A stretch of 64,000 nt of DNA from Dichetophora obliterata (GCA_963920525.1 OY986437.1:30113063-30177062), one strand, 5' to 3'. Positions 10,318 through 62,101 are shown, counted from the stretch's first letter. Translations and numbers: made by a program. The notes: generated by a model not told the origin, from the letters alone.

Positions 10318-11971
10318 CAGTGTTGCGCAAAACAATAGCAACAAAATCGGTACGCTACTACAAAATCGTGTATCTTTTTAAATATTAGGAACACACAAAA
10401 ATGATTATAGGAACCAAAGCATATATTCATACATCATATTAAAAACAAATCATATTCCAATTTGGTTTTGTTTTCTTTATTAAATTTAAAATTAATATGA
10501 CTGCATTCTGTTTGTCTGAGAGCAAAACAATAGCAACATAATTAATATTTGGTGTAAGATCCATTATTCTTGATAACCGCTGCACAGCTGAGCGGCAAAG
10601 TAGATATGTTAGTATTAGTATGTGTTCCCAATTAAGTTTCAGCGCTTCATACAGTGCAGTCTTATTGGAAAACCTTTCACCAGAAACTTTTACCTTCAAA
10701 ATCCCAAAAAGATTTTCAATGGGATTCAAGTCATTGTGAGTGTGCCGGCTAATCAAGGACAAATTAAGCCCTTTGCCTCTTATGTAATCTTTGATGAGCT
10801 TTAAAGTGTGCTTCGGGTCGTGATCGGGCTGAAACGTTCACGAACATATTCCACTCTGAATGTGGTCGCATCTTGCTTTCTAAAATGTCATTATATACAA
10901 ATCGATCCATAATTCCATCCATTTTTTGAAATGGTTCAACTTCTTTATAGGAAAAACAAGTCTAGACCATTATGCCATCGCATCCGTGGTCAAAATTTAT
11001 TTTGCAGTTTCGGGCTTCAAGTCTCGTACCTGAGTGGCGCCGTACCGTGCACATCCCATCTGAATTAATGAAGTTGAACTTTGATTCATCGCTAAAAAAA
11101 CGGTTTTCGATTTTTGAACGGTCTAGTTTAGGTGCACCTACTTGGAAGACTGAGTCTAAAAAACAATAAATTGCAACTAGTTGCCACAATTTCAAACAGA
11201 ATTGTTTAAATTGTAACACCTCACCTTGTTTTTTATGCTAAGCTGTAAGCAAAGGTTTCTCTGACGGTCTGTAAATTCTTTAATCGTTCTCAACGGCTCG
11301 CCTTCAAACAGTGCTGTGGTGGATATCTAAATCAAGTGTCCGAACAACCTCTTCGGCTGTGGCAAATGCATTTCGCTTGAACACACCACAAATGTTCCTG
11401 TCATTACGCAGCGATGTTTTCCGCGGTCGCCCTCTTTAATGTACTGTTGTTACGTCTTTTGTGAAGGTATATTTCTTTATTAATCTGCAAACTATTGACC
11501 GATAAATATCAAACTGTTTCACGTTAGATATTTGCGAATTTTCGTTTTTATATTCGGAAATAATTTGTAATTTAAGAGCTTCACACTATTTAAAACGTGC
11601 CATTATAAATGGAACAGTCAATGTCACAACTAGCACAAAAAAAAACTAAAATTAAATGTTCATGACTTACAAACAGCACGTGCTTTACAATAACGGATCT
11701 TTACCAATAATTCTTCGAACTTCTGTTCTCTTTTTACATTTTTCAAGTTTTGTTGCTATTGTTTTGCTCACAGACAAATTGAATGTAGTCACATTAAATT
11801 TAAATTTAATAAAAAAATCAAAACCAAATTTGAATTTGATTTGTTTTATATATGATGTATGAATTTATGCTTTGATTCCTTTAATCATTTTTGTGTGCCC
11901 CCAATATTAAAAAAGATACACGATTTTGTTGCAGCGCACTTATTTTGTTGCTATTGTTTTGCGCAACACTG
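10318..11971 (-). mobile_element. Tc1-like transposon, 1654 bp, long IR/DR-type termini
   Basis: TA flanks both ends. The outer ends CAGTGTTGCGCAAAACAATA and its complement mirror each other, and inverted similarity continues for about 220 bp on each side. Within each arm the word GCAAAACAATAGCAACA occurs twice about 195 bp apart (10327 and 10521 on the left; 11750 and 11944 on the right). This is the inverted-repeat/direct-repeat arrangement in which transposase binds two sites per end, as in Minos, Paris or the S elements. Confidence 0.9.
10440..11603 (-). pseudogene. Tc1-family transposase, broken
   Basis: Read from an ATG at 11603, the start (MARFK, then a stop, then CEALKLQIISEYKN) has the N-terminal DNA-binding helices. 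FFSDESKFNFINSDG near 11110 carries the first catalytic Asp, and HNDLNPIENLFGILK near 10710 carries the final catalytic region. Several frame changes and stops separate the pieces, including one in codon 6, so no protein can be made. The middle catalytic Asp was not located with confidence. Confidence 0.8.
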
Positions 11972-11973
11972 TA

Positions 11974-12947
11974 TATTCAGAATCTTGAGGAAAACTGAAT
12001 AACGACATACAAATCCATCCAATGAATTCAAAATTGTCTATAAATAAAATTTTTAATTCACATTGATTTTAAAAAATGGATAAGTAATTAATAAATAATC
12101 AATTATTTTTTTCGATATTCAGAATAATTGATTATTATTTATTCATATGAATGCTATTTACAAAGAATGCAATTCAAAAAGAATTTCAAATTTTAAATAA
12201 TTAATTTTTTGTAATTTTTTGTAGATTTTTTTTTCATTTTATTTATTATTCAAAAGTGAATGAAAAATTAGAAATGAACACGAAATTTATAATGAAGAAA
12301 AATTTAATAATGAATAAAAATTAATAAAAAAACTAATAACGAACATTTTATTCATAAAATAGTAGTGAATAACAACATTTTTTATTCAATGTATTTTTCA
12401 CTTAAAAATTAATAACAAATTAATAACAGTGGTAAACAATTTGTTTACCATTTTGCTAGTTCGATTGAGTATTTTTTCTAGATAATAAAAATCATTAAGA
12501 CTACCAGGTTGGTTCGAATTTTTTTTAGAAGAATATTTCAACTTTTTTGAGTTTTGAAAAATATTTCCGCAGTTGAAATATTTTTGTTAACAACAAAGTA
12601 AAAATAAAAGCAAATTATATATCAAAATCACATTTTTGCGCACTTTAATAAGGGGGAAATGTTAAATAAACGGTATATTTTAAACTCTTTCACAAATATA
12701 GTATTCAGAAAATGTCTACAAAAATCGTACAAATAATCGTATAAATAATAGGTTAAAAAGAAGGTATAAATGTCTCATTTGTAAATATTTAAAAAATTTG
12801 AAAAATAAATTAATACTTTTGAAATTATAGGATCATAACTGGGGACATATTTTTCAAAACTTAATAAAATCGAAAAAATCTTTGAAAATTCTTCAATTCT
12901 TTTCGAATTGCATTCGTTCTATAATACTCATACAATTTAACACAATG
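11974..12947. other. Very AT-rich spacer with hairpins
   Basis: Almost pure A/T with many TTATTAAT words. A near-perfect inverted repeat (AATAAATAATCAATTATT and its complement) lies at about 12090-12142. No gene. Confidence 0.5.
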
Positions 12948-13390
12948 TCTATATTAATAAAACTTATTTTCTGTTTCGTTTAATTGACATTTATGCAAAT
13001 CTAAATGGCTTAACGGACTTGGCTCAATTTGAGTACACATATTGTGTGCATCCTAGATTAGATTGTAATCACTTACGTAAATTTTGATATTATAAATCTT
13101 TCTTGAAAAAATTTTTTCGCAAATTAAATTTAAAAAATTTCAGTAATTTTAAAACCAAAAACATTCACATCTCTTTAGAATTTCAGAAATTTTTAATACA
13201 ACGACTTTTTCATAAAACATCGTTCCCCAAGAAAAAATGACATGAAAATCAAAACTTTGACTTTCGATGCAAATATATCCGCTATTTTTAAATATATTTC
13301 ATTCAAATTTTTTTGATCAAAGTTTTAATAAAAGTACTTAACAAAAATAGTTTCAACTGTAGCGTTAGGTCAATGAATATATTCTTTTAT
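12948..13390 (+). mobile_element. Helitron-like dispersed repeat, copy with 5' end
   Basis: It begins with TCTATATTAATAAAAC and the TTTTCTGTTT box, then a conserved CTAAATGGCTTAACGGAC block. The same succession is seen at 48621 (minus) and across the insertions at 28166-32262. Internal words near 13220-13330 match the copies around 41660-41910 and 48200-48330 in inverted orientation. The TC start fits a Helitron, but the 3' end of this copy was not found. Confidence 0.5.
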
Positions 13391-14099
13391 TTTTTTTTTT
13401 CAAAAAGGTTTTACTCAAAAAATGATTAAAAAAATTTTTTTGTTGTATAAATAAAACAATTGAAAATTGCATTTCTGAGTACTTTTCATATAGTAAAGCA
13501 TGTATTTGCAATAATATAATAAAAATATATAAAAGTAGTTAAATAAAAAATTTTTCCGCAAAAGAACAACTTAAAAAATATTGCTTACAACATTAAGCTT
13601 CAACTGATGGAATTGCCCTTACAAAAATATAACACTAAAAATATCATGTGGCAAGACGGCAAATAAACCAAGTCAACACACAAAATATACCGAGATTATG
13701 TCATCTTTATGATATTAGATTCTTGAATTTATATAACAAGAAGATAAGAGACAATGCAAAAAAATATAATAACTTTAAATTATATAATGTTCGTAGGGTA
13801 GTTTAGTAAAAAAATTGCCTACATTTTTTAAGTAAAACCTAATAAAATTCTGCTACATTTTGTTGGCAGCTATATCGTTTATTCAGATGTTTCGTGCATC
13901 AAATCTTTATATATCATTTCTATTGCTTTTCAATATTATGCTCACATTTGCTCACATTGTCGCTTACTTATTCTCTCGCTCTCAAACGCTTTAAATCGTT
14001 CGATCGCTGACTCTCATAAAGCTTTTTTGTGGATTTATGATAAATGCACATTCAAATTTTACAGTGCCACTTGCTTGAATGGCGGTGGCACATCTTTCT
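13391..14099. other. AT-rich spacer
   Basis: No gene or element ends recognised. Confidence 0.35.
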
Positions 14100-14382
14100 A
14101 TTATATTATCTGTGGCATTAGTATATGTTACAATAGTGTTCGTACAATAAACGCAATTGCACTGTACAATGTACGAATACGTATTAGGATCATTCGTAAA
14201 TGTTACAAATGTATTCGTACAATATACGTTTGTTTTTGTACGAAAACAAATAAAATATTCGTAATATTTACTAATATACGTTCATTCTACGAATCCTATT
14301 CGTGGCTGAAAACTACGAATAAAATTCGTAGAATGAACGCAGTTATTAGTAATATTTACATACAAATATTTTTGAGTGTGTA
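14100..14382. repeat. TACGAAT-rich dispersed repeat, copy 2, with foldback
   Basis: The left part repeats the sequence at about 9270-9400. The right part folds back on itself: TACGTTCATTCTACGAAT near 14276 is inverted as ATTCGTAGAATGAACG near 14323, and the TAGTAATATTTA flanks also pair. The reading frame across it is a by-product of the repeat. Confidence 0.65.
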
Positions 14383-14679
14383 GTCTGGATAGCTACAGAA
14401 AGTTTGTTGCACTCGAGCTTTTCTTCAAGTGCAAGCTTTTGAAGCAAAAGCTTTACAACCACAAACATAAAAATGAGTATGTATGATTTGGACACCCTTG
14501 ATTTAAATGTACATTTAATTTATGTGAATTTATTAACGTTAGTTTAACCTTTTGTAGAATGTAGAAGCTTTCGAAAGCTTTGTCGTTTTAAATGCGAAAA
14601 ATTAAATTAAAAATCTCGTTAATTTTACCTCTATCTTTTTTGCTGACAAAGTTTAGTCACAGAATTAAGACAGAATTGA

Positions 14680-14965
14680 TGTCGTGGCTGTAGCTTATTT
14701 GTTAGAGTGCGTGGCCCGTAAGATAAGGAACCGAGGTAGACCGGGTTCGATTCCCAGCTCAGAGAGAATTTTTTTTAAGTAAATTAATATTTTGTTTGCC
14801 CGCCATCACCTTTCTGCAGACAATAGCAAATCTCAGAGAGTAAGATTGCCATGTAAAGCTTCTTTTTCGTAGAGTCAATTCTCGATCATTTGTTTTCACA
14901 CATTTAATAACAGGCACAACACAAGTGATCTATAGAAGCTTGGTCAAAGTTCTTTCAAGGGCTGA
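14680..14965 (+). mobile_element. tRNA-derived SINE, copy 2
   Basis: The head has GTGGCTGTAGCTTATTTG (A-box region) and the B box GGGTTCGATTCC. The body carries CTGCAGACAATAGCAAA, CAGAGAGTAAGATTGCC and GGTCAAAGTTCTTTC, which recur in order in the copy at 28254-29236. Confidence 0.8.
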
Positions 14966-16781
14966 AATGATTAATTCGTTTTTTGTTTCGTTCGAATTTA
15001 GACAGAATTAAAGCTTGTATCCAGTAGCGTAACTATATTTTGTGCGCCCGCCCGCAGGTTTCTAAAAGCACCCTGCTATTTACTTTTAGAGTAAAACTAT
15101 GTTATTACTAGGTTACTAGAAGCGTAGGAGAAAACAAGAGAGCTCTTATCAAAAAAAAAAAAAAAAAGAACAAAAAAGAGGCTTTTTTAATTCAATGGTC
15201 ATATGATGATCATCATATTTTACAACAGTTACATTTTAAAAATATCCTATTTTATAAATAAAGTTATATTTTATTTTAATAGAATTTGTCAAAAAAAAGC
15301 AATAACGTAAGAAATACTTTTTATAATATCAAATATGATAAAATTTGTAATATGTTATCACAAAGTAGGTAAAAAAAGGAAACATCTTATATTAATTATT
15401 TAAAAAAGTAAACAAACTTAAAGTTTGAATTAATGGGATCAATAATTTTTTTATTAGTGAAATGATAAGTTTAAGATGTTTAACTAAAGAGTTTGCTAAC
15501 GTCACAAAATATGACCAATTGAGTGATTAAAATAACATCAGTTGCTGACTTGCTGAAAATATGAAAGCAAACGGGCTAATCGACTCCACCATAATCGAAT
15601 TTTGCCAAACAAAGACGACTTTGGCTCAAAATAGTCGGTTTTTTGACGTCGATTATTGCACCCTGCTCAATCGTATGTACGGGAGTTAAATTTTATTTCA
15701 GCACAAACGTCGCACAGTGTAACGTCCCCATTCTTGGCAAAAAAAAAAGAAGGACTTATCGTAGAGCTATGAAAATTGGAACGAATATCTTTCATGACAA
15801 AATTAAGAAATCTTGAAAAAGTCATACAAACCCGACCTCTGCCACACCCACCTCTCATATAAACGAAACTCATTTTTGCCTCAAACTTCAGTCTTGTCTC
15901 AAAACAACGAAGTTTGCTACATAAATTTCTTTTGTGATTAATTATATTTTAGTATTTATATTTGTATTTATTGAGCAGGTATGTTAGCATATAAGAAAAG
16001 ATTTCTTGTGCATGCCGCAAATTAGAATATATGTGTAACAACAAAACCGTTAAGAATTAAAATTAAAAATTAGAATGAAAATTTTAATTAAAATTGAATT
16101 AAAATTGAAATTGAAATAGATAATAACAAGTAATAACACATTTATAAGTTAACACATTTATGAGTTATGTAACAAAAAACTACTTAAGAATTAAAATTAA
16201 AAATTAACTCAGCCTTGGAAAATACCACCCACACAAATTAACGACGTTTTTGTTTATATTTGTAAGATTTTTTGATTACAGCAAAGAAATTTTAAAAATT
16301 TTTTTTGTGTTTGTAAATAAGTCAAAAGTTTGAAAAATAATCAGCTGCCATACATCACATATATCTTAAATTTTAACTAAACAGGTCACCATAAAAAATG
16401 TATATCTACCGCAATAGCAAGTATTAGCAAGGTTTTTTTTTTTGTTTGGATTTGGTGTATCGCAGTTCTAATGATGTTTTCGTGAAAAACTTATAGTCAA
16501 TCTTTCTCAAAATTATATTTTTAAGACTTTTAAAAATTGAATATTTAGAAATTTGTATCCCGCTTTTAATGTTTACTTTTATGATAAGCTTAAAACCATA
16601 TGTGCAAAATTTAAACAAAAACAGTAATGTTGCCAGACATAAGAAATTTTAAACTTTATTTTGATATTAAAAAAAATATATAATTTGAATAACAAGGAAA
16701 ATTGTATTTTTAAAAATGCAATTCTGACGGCTTGTCCTAACGAAACGATTGCTACTATACATTTAAAAAAATACTTATTAA
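14966..16781. other. AT-rich spacer
   Basis: No gene recognised. Between 16040 and 16205 there are simple repeats of ATTAAAATTAAAAATTA type and a duplicated TAACACATTTATAAGTT. The stretch is otherwise featureless. Confidence 0.4.
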
Positions 16782-17205
16782 GGGCATTCACAGTTTACTT
16801 TTAAAGTTAATATGTGGTAACTTTAGAAAGATAACTCATTAAAAGTGTGACCACCACTTTACATATTAATTCTAAAATTCACATTTTGCAAACGCTTCTG
16901 CTTCACCTGAGAAGAAAAGTGCAATCAATTCAAAGTTCAACATTAATTTATTCAAATTTATTTCACTTTCCTTTCCAATTGGATCTTCTGCTTTCATTTT
17001 CTGAACAATAAAATAAATCAACTGTCAGCATTGCCACATTACCCCACAAGACAAACACGCTTCAAAGCATGGCAATTGTAATATTTTGTGTTATCATTAT
17101 TTTGTATGCAAAACAAAAACAAAAATAGTTATCAGATGGCAAAATATTTTAAAGTTAACAGTCGGTAAAGATACCACACCAGATAAAACGGAACTGTGAG
17201 CACCC
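16782..17205. mobile_element. MITE, 424 bp, TAA target duplication (PIF/Harbinger type)
   Basis: The left end GGGCATTCACAGTT and the complement of the right end (GGGTGCTCACAGTT) match. TAA lies outside both ends (16779-16781 and 17206-17208). Further inside, TTTTAAAGTTAA is also inverted. Non-coding. Confidence 0.75.
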
Positions 17206-17952
17206 TAATTGATTGTTTTCGCCCAAGATATTTTCTATTGAAAGCTCTAAAAATTTGGAAAAATTCAAACGTCAATATATTAGGTTTTTGGCCGCTTTTT
17301 TACACTGTGCGTCGTTCTCCACTTTAGCTATCAATTTCATCAAGGTACTTGAAGGCGCCCCTAGCTTAGTTTCGCCCACTTTTTACGCCACTGCTTGTAT
17401 CCTGAATTCCATAGAGCCATATTAAAGTTTTTGTTTTTGTTTTTTATAAATATTCAGTTTAAATTTGTTCAAAATAGAAATAGGCCAGCAGAATAAAATG
17501 CAATGCAGGACAATAATCGAGAAAATTTCTTAACAGTCTTGATGTTAAAAGTAATTTCAAACAAGGCAAAATTAATGAGAGTTAATAAAAATTTTAGTGA
17601 AGTGTAGGGGGTAGGTGGTGAAAATGTTTTGAATATGATTTAAAATTTTTTTTGGTGCAACTACATAACCTATAAAAAAATTTTAAATGCAAAGGTTGAA
17701 GATATTGAAAAAATCAATATAATTAATGAATTTCTGATGATTAAACTCATTTCGCAACTATTCCTTAAAATTTAACTATCACGATTAGACTTAATTGACA
17801 ACATAAAAAAAGAGATAATGAAAAGTAAAAAAAAAAAAAAAATTCATGAATCTAATTCTTAGCCCATTTGAATTTGCGTGGAAATGTGCCTGATTTTGAA
17901 CTAATAAAACACATCTAGCTAAAGACGGCAATCAACCTGCCAACCTACATAC
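17206..17952. other. Torso downstream intron or 3' region
   Basis: The torso exon ending at 17953 is followed on the minus strand by a donor and then this AT-rich stretch. I looked here for a terminal exon encoding a C-terminal tail and found none. Confidence 0.4.
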
Positions 17953-57345
<39,393 letters not shown>

Positions 57346-58285
57346 CTACGAAAAAATAGGGCAAGATGAAAAACATGAAAATAATTTGTGAAAATAAACA
57401 CTCAAAAGCGGCCATACAAAAAACTTCGCTAGATGAATTAATTCATTGCCAAGAAGCGGAGCAACGTTTAGAACAATGAGACAGACACAATCTGCGTCTA
57501 CATAAATATTAGTTATAGAAGCATAATGATTTTAAAGAAGAGCAAAATACTAAGGACTAAATAAAAATGCTGCTGATATTTTGAAGCAAAGTACTTAAAT
57601 TATTGCATAATAGCTTAATTTTCTGTTCAAGTTTGCAAAGTCAGTTGACGGTTGAAGTTTTAATGGGCATCAATACCTTACAATTTTTAGTTTTACACTT
57701 TTTAACGCTTTTTTGAGTATTCAAAAATGATATCTAACTAAAATTATTATTGTGTGGTCCAGGCTTTGCAAATTGTAGGTGACCATTACATTTAAGTAAA
57801 ATTTTAACACTTGCAATTTTAAACGTTTTTTTTTTCTCAAAACCACAATTTTTGCGTCGGGCAAACAACTGGCGCCCTTAATTTTAAAATTATCAACTTC
57901 AACTGTAGCTTCAAAGTGACAGTTATTAGGTTCGTTGGTAAGATTTTTTCAGATTGACAAAAAAATGACGAATTAATGACCAATTTAACTAACTTTTTTC
58001 TTCAAATTAGTATTGACGCCTTTTTTGTATATATAAATTTTTTTTTGTGTATTTTTATTTTTATATTTTTGATTTTGTGTTTATATCAATATTTTCGCAT
58101 TATTCTACGTACTTCACTACATTTTTACTATCAACTTTAAAATTGTTTTTGTATTTTTGGTTTTAGACAAGAAAATTACGACCTCCAGGAGCTCGACCGC
58201 AGAGGCAGTTCAATTCAGTGGAGTTTTCTTGTTCAGCCGACATTTTGTTTTTAAATAATTAAATACATTTATTTATAAACTTTAA
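57346..58285. other. Torso intron upstream of the first exon seen
   Basis: The stretch begins with the acceptor of the 57072-57345 exon. I searched it for a transmembrane-encoding exon on the minus strand and saw none. Weak inverted similarity between 57640 and 57910 (GTTGAAGTTTTAAT; TATCAACTTCAACTG) may mark an old MITE. Confidence 0.4.
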
Positions 58286-58680
58286 GGGGCATCCATTATT
58301 TACGTGAGGTGATTTTGACGATTTTCACCACTTCACCCCCCCCCCTAGTGGGATATCGTAAGATTTGGCTCGACCCCCTTCCACTTTCTCTAATCTCACG
58401 AGAGATTCATTGTTTTAATCTATGTTAATCTATGCTTCGCAGCGCTCGTCGAATCGCGTGTTCGGCTAGCCGGTGGTTAAACAATCGACGGGCTACTATC
58501 CTACTTTGTGGCGCTCTCATAACCGCGATAAATATTATTGTGTAGAATTTAGTGATATTTTAGTAGAGAAACACGTTTTACTCAATTTAACCCAGTTATC
58601 TCATAGTTCTACACTGTTTTTTGGGATAAAAAAATGGCGTAATATTTGCGAGAACCCTTCGTCTAAAACGTAGTTCCTTA
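58286..58680 (+). mobile_element. Possible transposon end with a short reading frame
   Basis: GGGGCATCCATTATTTACGT, followed by a C-run and CCCCTTCCACTTT, resembles the end of a widespread insect DNA-element family. A 66-codon reading (58473-58670; STGYYPTLWRSHNRDKYY, FFGIKKWRNICENP) follows with protein-like composition. I do not recognise it, and no opposite end was found. Confidence 0.35.
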
Positions 58681-59129
58681 ATCCTTTTTCAACTTCGAAT
58701 GTAATTCGAAATAAAATCTGTATATTTTTAATTTTGTTATTATTTTGTATTTTATAAAACTTTTTTCAAGCCAATTAATGTTAATGAACAATCCACTCAA
58801 TATGTTTTATGTAATATTTGAGGGGAAAAAAGATTTATTTATTGAAAATTAAGATGTAAGATTCTTATGAGAGATGAAAATTGGCAGCTACCGTGTTTGT
58901 ATATGCGTTTGCTAGCAATGTTTGTTTCATAAAATCACAAGGCGTGGAGAAGTAAACATTCATCATGTTCGTCGTATGGAGCTTGAGTTGATTGAAAATT
59001 TGGATTGAAAACTGGGCTGAAAACAAAAGAAAACCACCTTTTTAGGGTCCACTCCAGTCTCAAAAAAACTTTTTAAAATTCTTGCATCAGATTCGAAATC
59101 AGCGACCAGCGCATCATCAGTGACCCCTT

Positions 59130-60070
59130 AGGAAATCAACATGATATTTAATTCTTTCAAGGATACAGTCTTGTAGGCAGTACCTTAACAAACATTTTGG
59201 TGCATAAATCGTCCTTTTATGATGTATGATTTAGGAGTTATGGCCAAAAAACAAAAAAACTAGAAAATCACAAAAATTGACGTAAAAAACAAAGACTCTT
59301 CAAAAAAAAAATATTTTTTCTAAGAATGCAGTCGTGTGGATATTTTAATTATAAACATTTTGGTGCATAAATTGTCCTTTTATGATGTATGGTTTAGGAG
59401 TTATGGTCAAAAACTAGAAAAGCACAAAAAATTACGTAGACAACTAAGATTTTTGAAAAAAATCTTTTTTCTAAGAATGCAGTCGTGTGGGTATTTTAAT
59501 TACAAACATTTTCGTGCATAAATCGTCCTTGTAGAATATATAGTTTGGGAGTTATGACGAAAAATCACATGTTTTTGGTCAACTACCACTCCAAAAAGTG
59601 TTCTTCAACTCCTAAACTACAAGAGATAGAGCAAAATTCATTTCGACAAAGAAATAACCCGCCTTAAGAATGATGCCATGGTGATAATTTTAATGCATGA
59701 ATCGTCCTTGTCTGATATGTAGTTTGGATTTTAGTGCGAATTTATGGCAAAAAAATAAAAAAAAAGTTCACAAAAAAGGACATAAGAAATTAACATAAAA
59801 TCTAATTTTGAAAATTCTTCCAAGGATGCAGTCTTGTAGGCAGTGCCTTAACGAACATTTTGGTGCATAAATTGTCCTTTTATGATGTATGGTTTAGGAG
59901 TTATGGCCAAAAACGAAAAAAAAACTAGAAAATCACAAAAAATTACGTAGAAAACTAAGATTTTTGAAAAAATCTTTTTTCTAAGAATGCAGTCGTGTGG
60001 GTATTTTAATTACAAACATTTTGGTGGATAAATCGTCCTTGTAGGATGTATGGTTTGGCAGTTATGACGA
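59130..60070 (+). repeat. Tandem repeat of about 155-165 bp, about six units
   Basis: Units contain AATGCAGTCGTGTGGGTATT, ACATTTTGGTGCATAAATCG and GATGTATGGTTTAGGAGTTA; starts are near 59160, 59321, 59473, 59665, 59823 and 59982. It is unlike the flanking GGTCCACCC repeat and absent from copy 1. Confidence 0.75.
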
Positions 60071-60632
60071 AAATCCACATACACAAAGAGTATAAAGCAA
60101 AAAACACATTTTTAGGGTCCACCCTAGTGCCAAAAGAATTGTTTGAAATTTTAACATTAGGTTCGAAATAAGTGATTCTTTATACTGCTAGCAGCTATCT
60201 AGCATATATACAAAGAGTATAAAACAAAAAAAAACATATTTTTGGGGCCACCCTAGTGTTAAAATGTGTTTTTAAATTCTAACATCAGATTCGAAATAAG
60301 CGATTAGGGCATCTACAAAAACTATAAAACAATAAAACACATATTTAGAGTTCACCCTAGTGACAAAAAAACTTTTTTGACATCCTAGCATCAGATTCAA
60401 AATCAGCGAACCCTTAATACTGACAGCATATTCACAAAAAATACAAAAAAAAAAGTTTTTAGGGTCCGAATTAGTGTCAAAAACATTTTTAAATTCTAAC
60501 ATCAGAAGATTATACTATATTAATTCCAATAAAGATTCTTAAGGTACTATTACAGTGTGTAAAAAATTAAAAATCAATTTTTTTTCATGAATTAAATTGT
60601 GAGCTTTAGATCAAGTAAGTTTTTAAAGAAGG

Positions 60633-60657
60633 CAACAACAACAACAACAACAACAAC
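60633..60657 (+). repeat. CAA trinucleotide microsatellite
   Basis: Eight CAA units inside the 2151-bp element. Confidence 0.9.
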
Positions 60658-61102
60658 TCTGTATAGAGTCAATCACTTAGCTGACTAGACAGTCTGTTTC
60701 GGAAATCGCTACATTTTCCTCTTCAGTAGTCTTTGAGTGATTAAGCTGTGATCAACTCACTGTTTAAACTAGTATATGAGTGCGCAGATTTTGGAATTCA
60801 TTCTTTTGAATTATATGGCTGCTAATCATATGACATTTCAAAGCAGTAGGCTATTTATAGATCACTGCCATCAACTCTATCAAGGTTGCCATCTGTTCTA
60901 GTTGCTTCTTTATTTATTTCAATATTCATTGGTGTTCGATAGTTTGTCGAAATGCACCATAGAAATGAAACTTCTTTGCTTCACCAGAAGCTAGGTTCTA
61001 ACTGAAATTGTTTTTTTCGTTAGAAAATGGTTCTTTAAGGTCTTAAGAACACGTATACAAAATTTTAGAAAAAATATCAAATAGAAAAAAGTTATAACAT
61101 AT

Positions 61103-62101
61103 CCCTGCAGTGTAAGACTAATCAGCAGTAAAAAATAATTAGTCTTTAAACTAGTTAAAATAAACTAGTTCATGTTTTGCCACGATTTACTAGCTGCAAA
61201 AATAGTTTAAATCCAACTAGTTTATGTCAAGTCACAATAAACCAGTTGTCAAACTAGCCAAAATCAAACTATATTATATATTGTTAAAATCAACCAGTTC
61301 CACAACCGGTTGGAGCTAGGTAAATTTTGGAATACTTTAAAGTTTTGAAAATATTCAATCCACCAATAGTCCTTGCGTTCGTCACGATCGTAGAAATATG
61401 GCGAACCATCTTTATTACCGAAGGTTTCCGATTCCAAGATAATAATTATATTATGAACAAATCCTGACAACATATGAATAAAGTTTTCTTTCATTATACT
61501 CATGTAATTTATGAACTTTAAAAAATTTACTTTTGTATCAAATAATAAAACTCTATGTAAAATACAAGCATCAAATGCAGACGATAAGAACTAAAACATT
61601 CATTGAACTTTTCGGAAAAATACAATTAGTATTATAATTAAAATGTTTCTTTCATGTACTTTATGAAATTTAAAAATTTACTTTTATGTGAAATAATAAA
61701 ACACTATGTAAATTTTACTTGAATTTTTTTAAATAGTCGCTTTAGTAGAAGCTCCAACTTCAGAAGATAAATTTCCGAATACAGAACTGGTTAAATCATT
61801 GGTTTGATATAACTAGTTGTAAGCTAATGAAAACATGACTATTTGCCAACCACTCAGGAAAGGTTAAACTAGAAACTAGTTCAAATTTGGCATTATATGA
61901 TTTGTTTACTGTATATCTTATAAAATAGTTTTCATCTGTTCAGAATAGGACAGTTGATATTTCCTATGACATCGCCATGTTAAAAATACCAGTTTGGCAT
62001 CATAGTGACATCATATGAAAAAAATACGATCTTGAACTAGTACTGCTCAGTTTTCAACTAGTATGCAGACTGGTTTTAAACTAGTTGGTAACAGTGCAGG
62101 G
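61103..62101. mobile_element. Nested element, 999 bp, with AACTAGTT subterminal palindromes
   Basis: The ends CCCTGCAGTGT and (complement) CCCTGCACTGT are flanked by ATAT on both sides. AACTAGTT or one-base variants occur at least five times in the left 150 bp and about five times in the right 300 bp, as expected of clustered transposase binding sites. A direct repeat of about 60 bp (61502-61562 and 61654-61714) lies in the middle. The superfamily is unknown. Confidence 0.7.
61264..61503 (-). pseudogene. Coding-like fragment inside the 999-bp element
   Basis: The stretch ESETFGNKDGSPYFYDRDER and KDYWWIEYFQNFKVFQNLP (about 61320-61435) has balanced amino-acid and codon use unlike the AT-rich surroundings. 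A possible acceptor (TTGTCAG) lies just upstream at about 61470, and no good donor follows. It may be the last piece of the element's own transposase or a captured host exon. I do not recognise it. It is on the torso strand, but it does not resemble the Torso ectodomain or juxtamembrane region as I know them. Confidence 0.4.

Noticed and set aside
14027..14383. 118-codon reading on the plus strand
   Set aside because: Covers the foldback repeat of TACGAAT words; Ile/Tyr/Arg-rich composition is a by-product.
14740..14765. tRNA gene at the GGGTTCGATTCC box
   Set aside because: Same reason: part of the SINE family.
15667..15873. Minus-strand 68-codon reading as a torso 3' exon
   Set aside because: No acceptor in the required phase and no resemblance to a receptor tail.
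17919..17952. Read-through end of torso (ten more residues and a stop)
   Set aside because: A strong GTATGT donor sits exactly at the change; intron read-through is less likely than a further exon.
57630..57930. Inverted repeat suggesting another MITE
   Set aside because: Only scattered 8-12 bp matches; ends and duplication could not be defined.
61264..61503. Upstream torso exon (ectodomain or transmembrane)
   Set aside because: The strand is right, but the piece lies inside a transposon with its own terminal repeats, has no good donor, and shows no resemblance to Torso sequence that I know.
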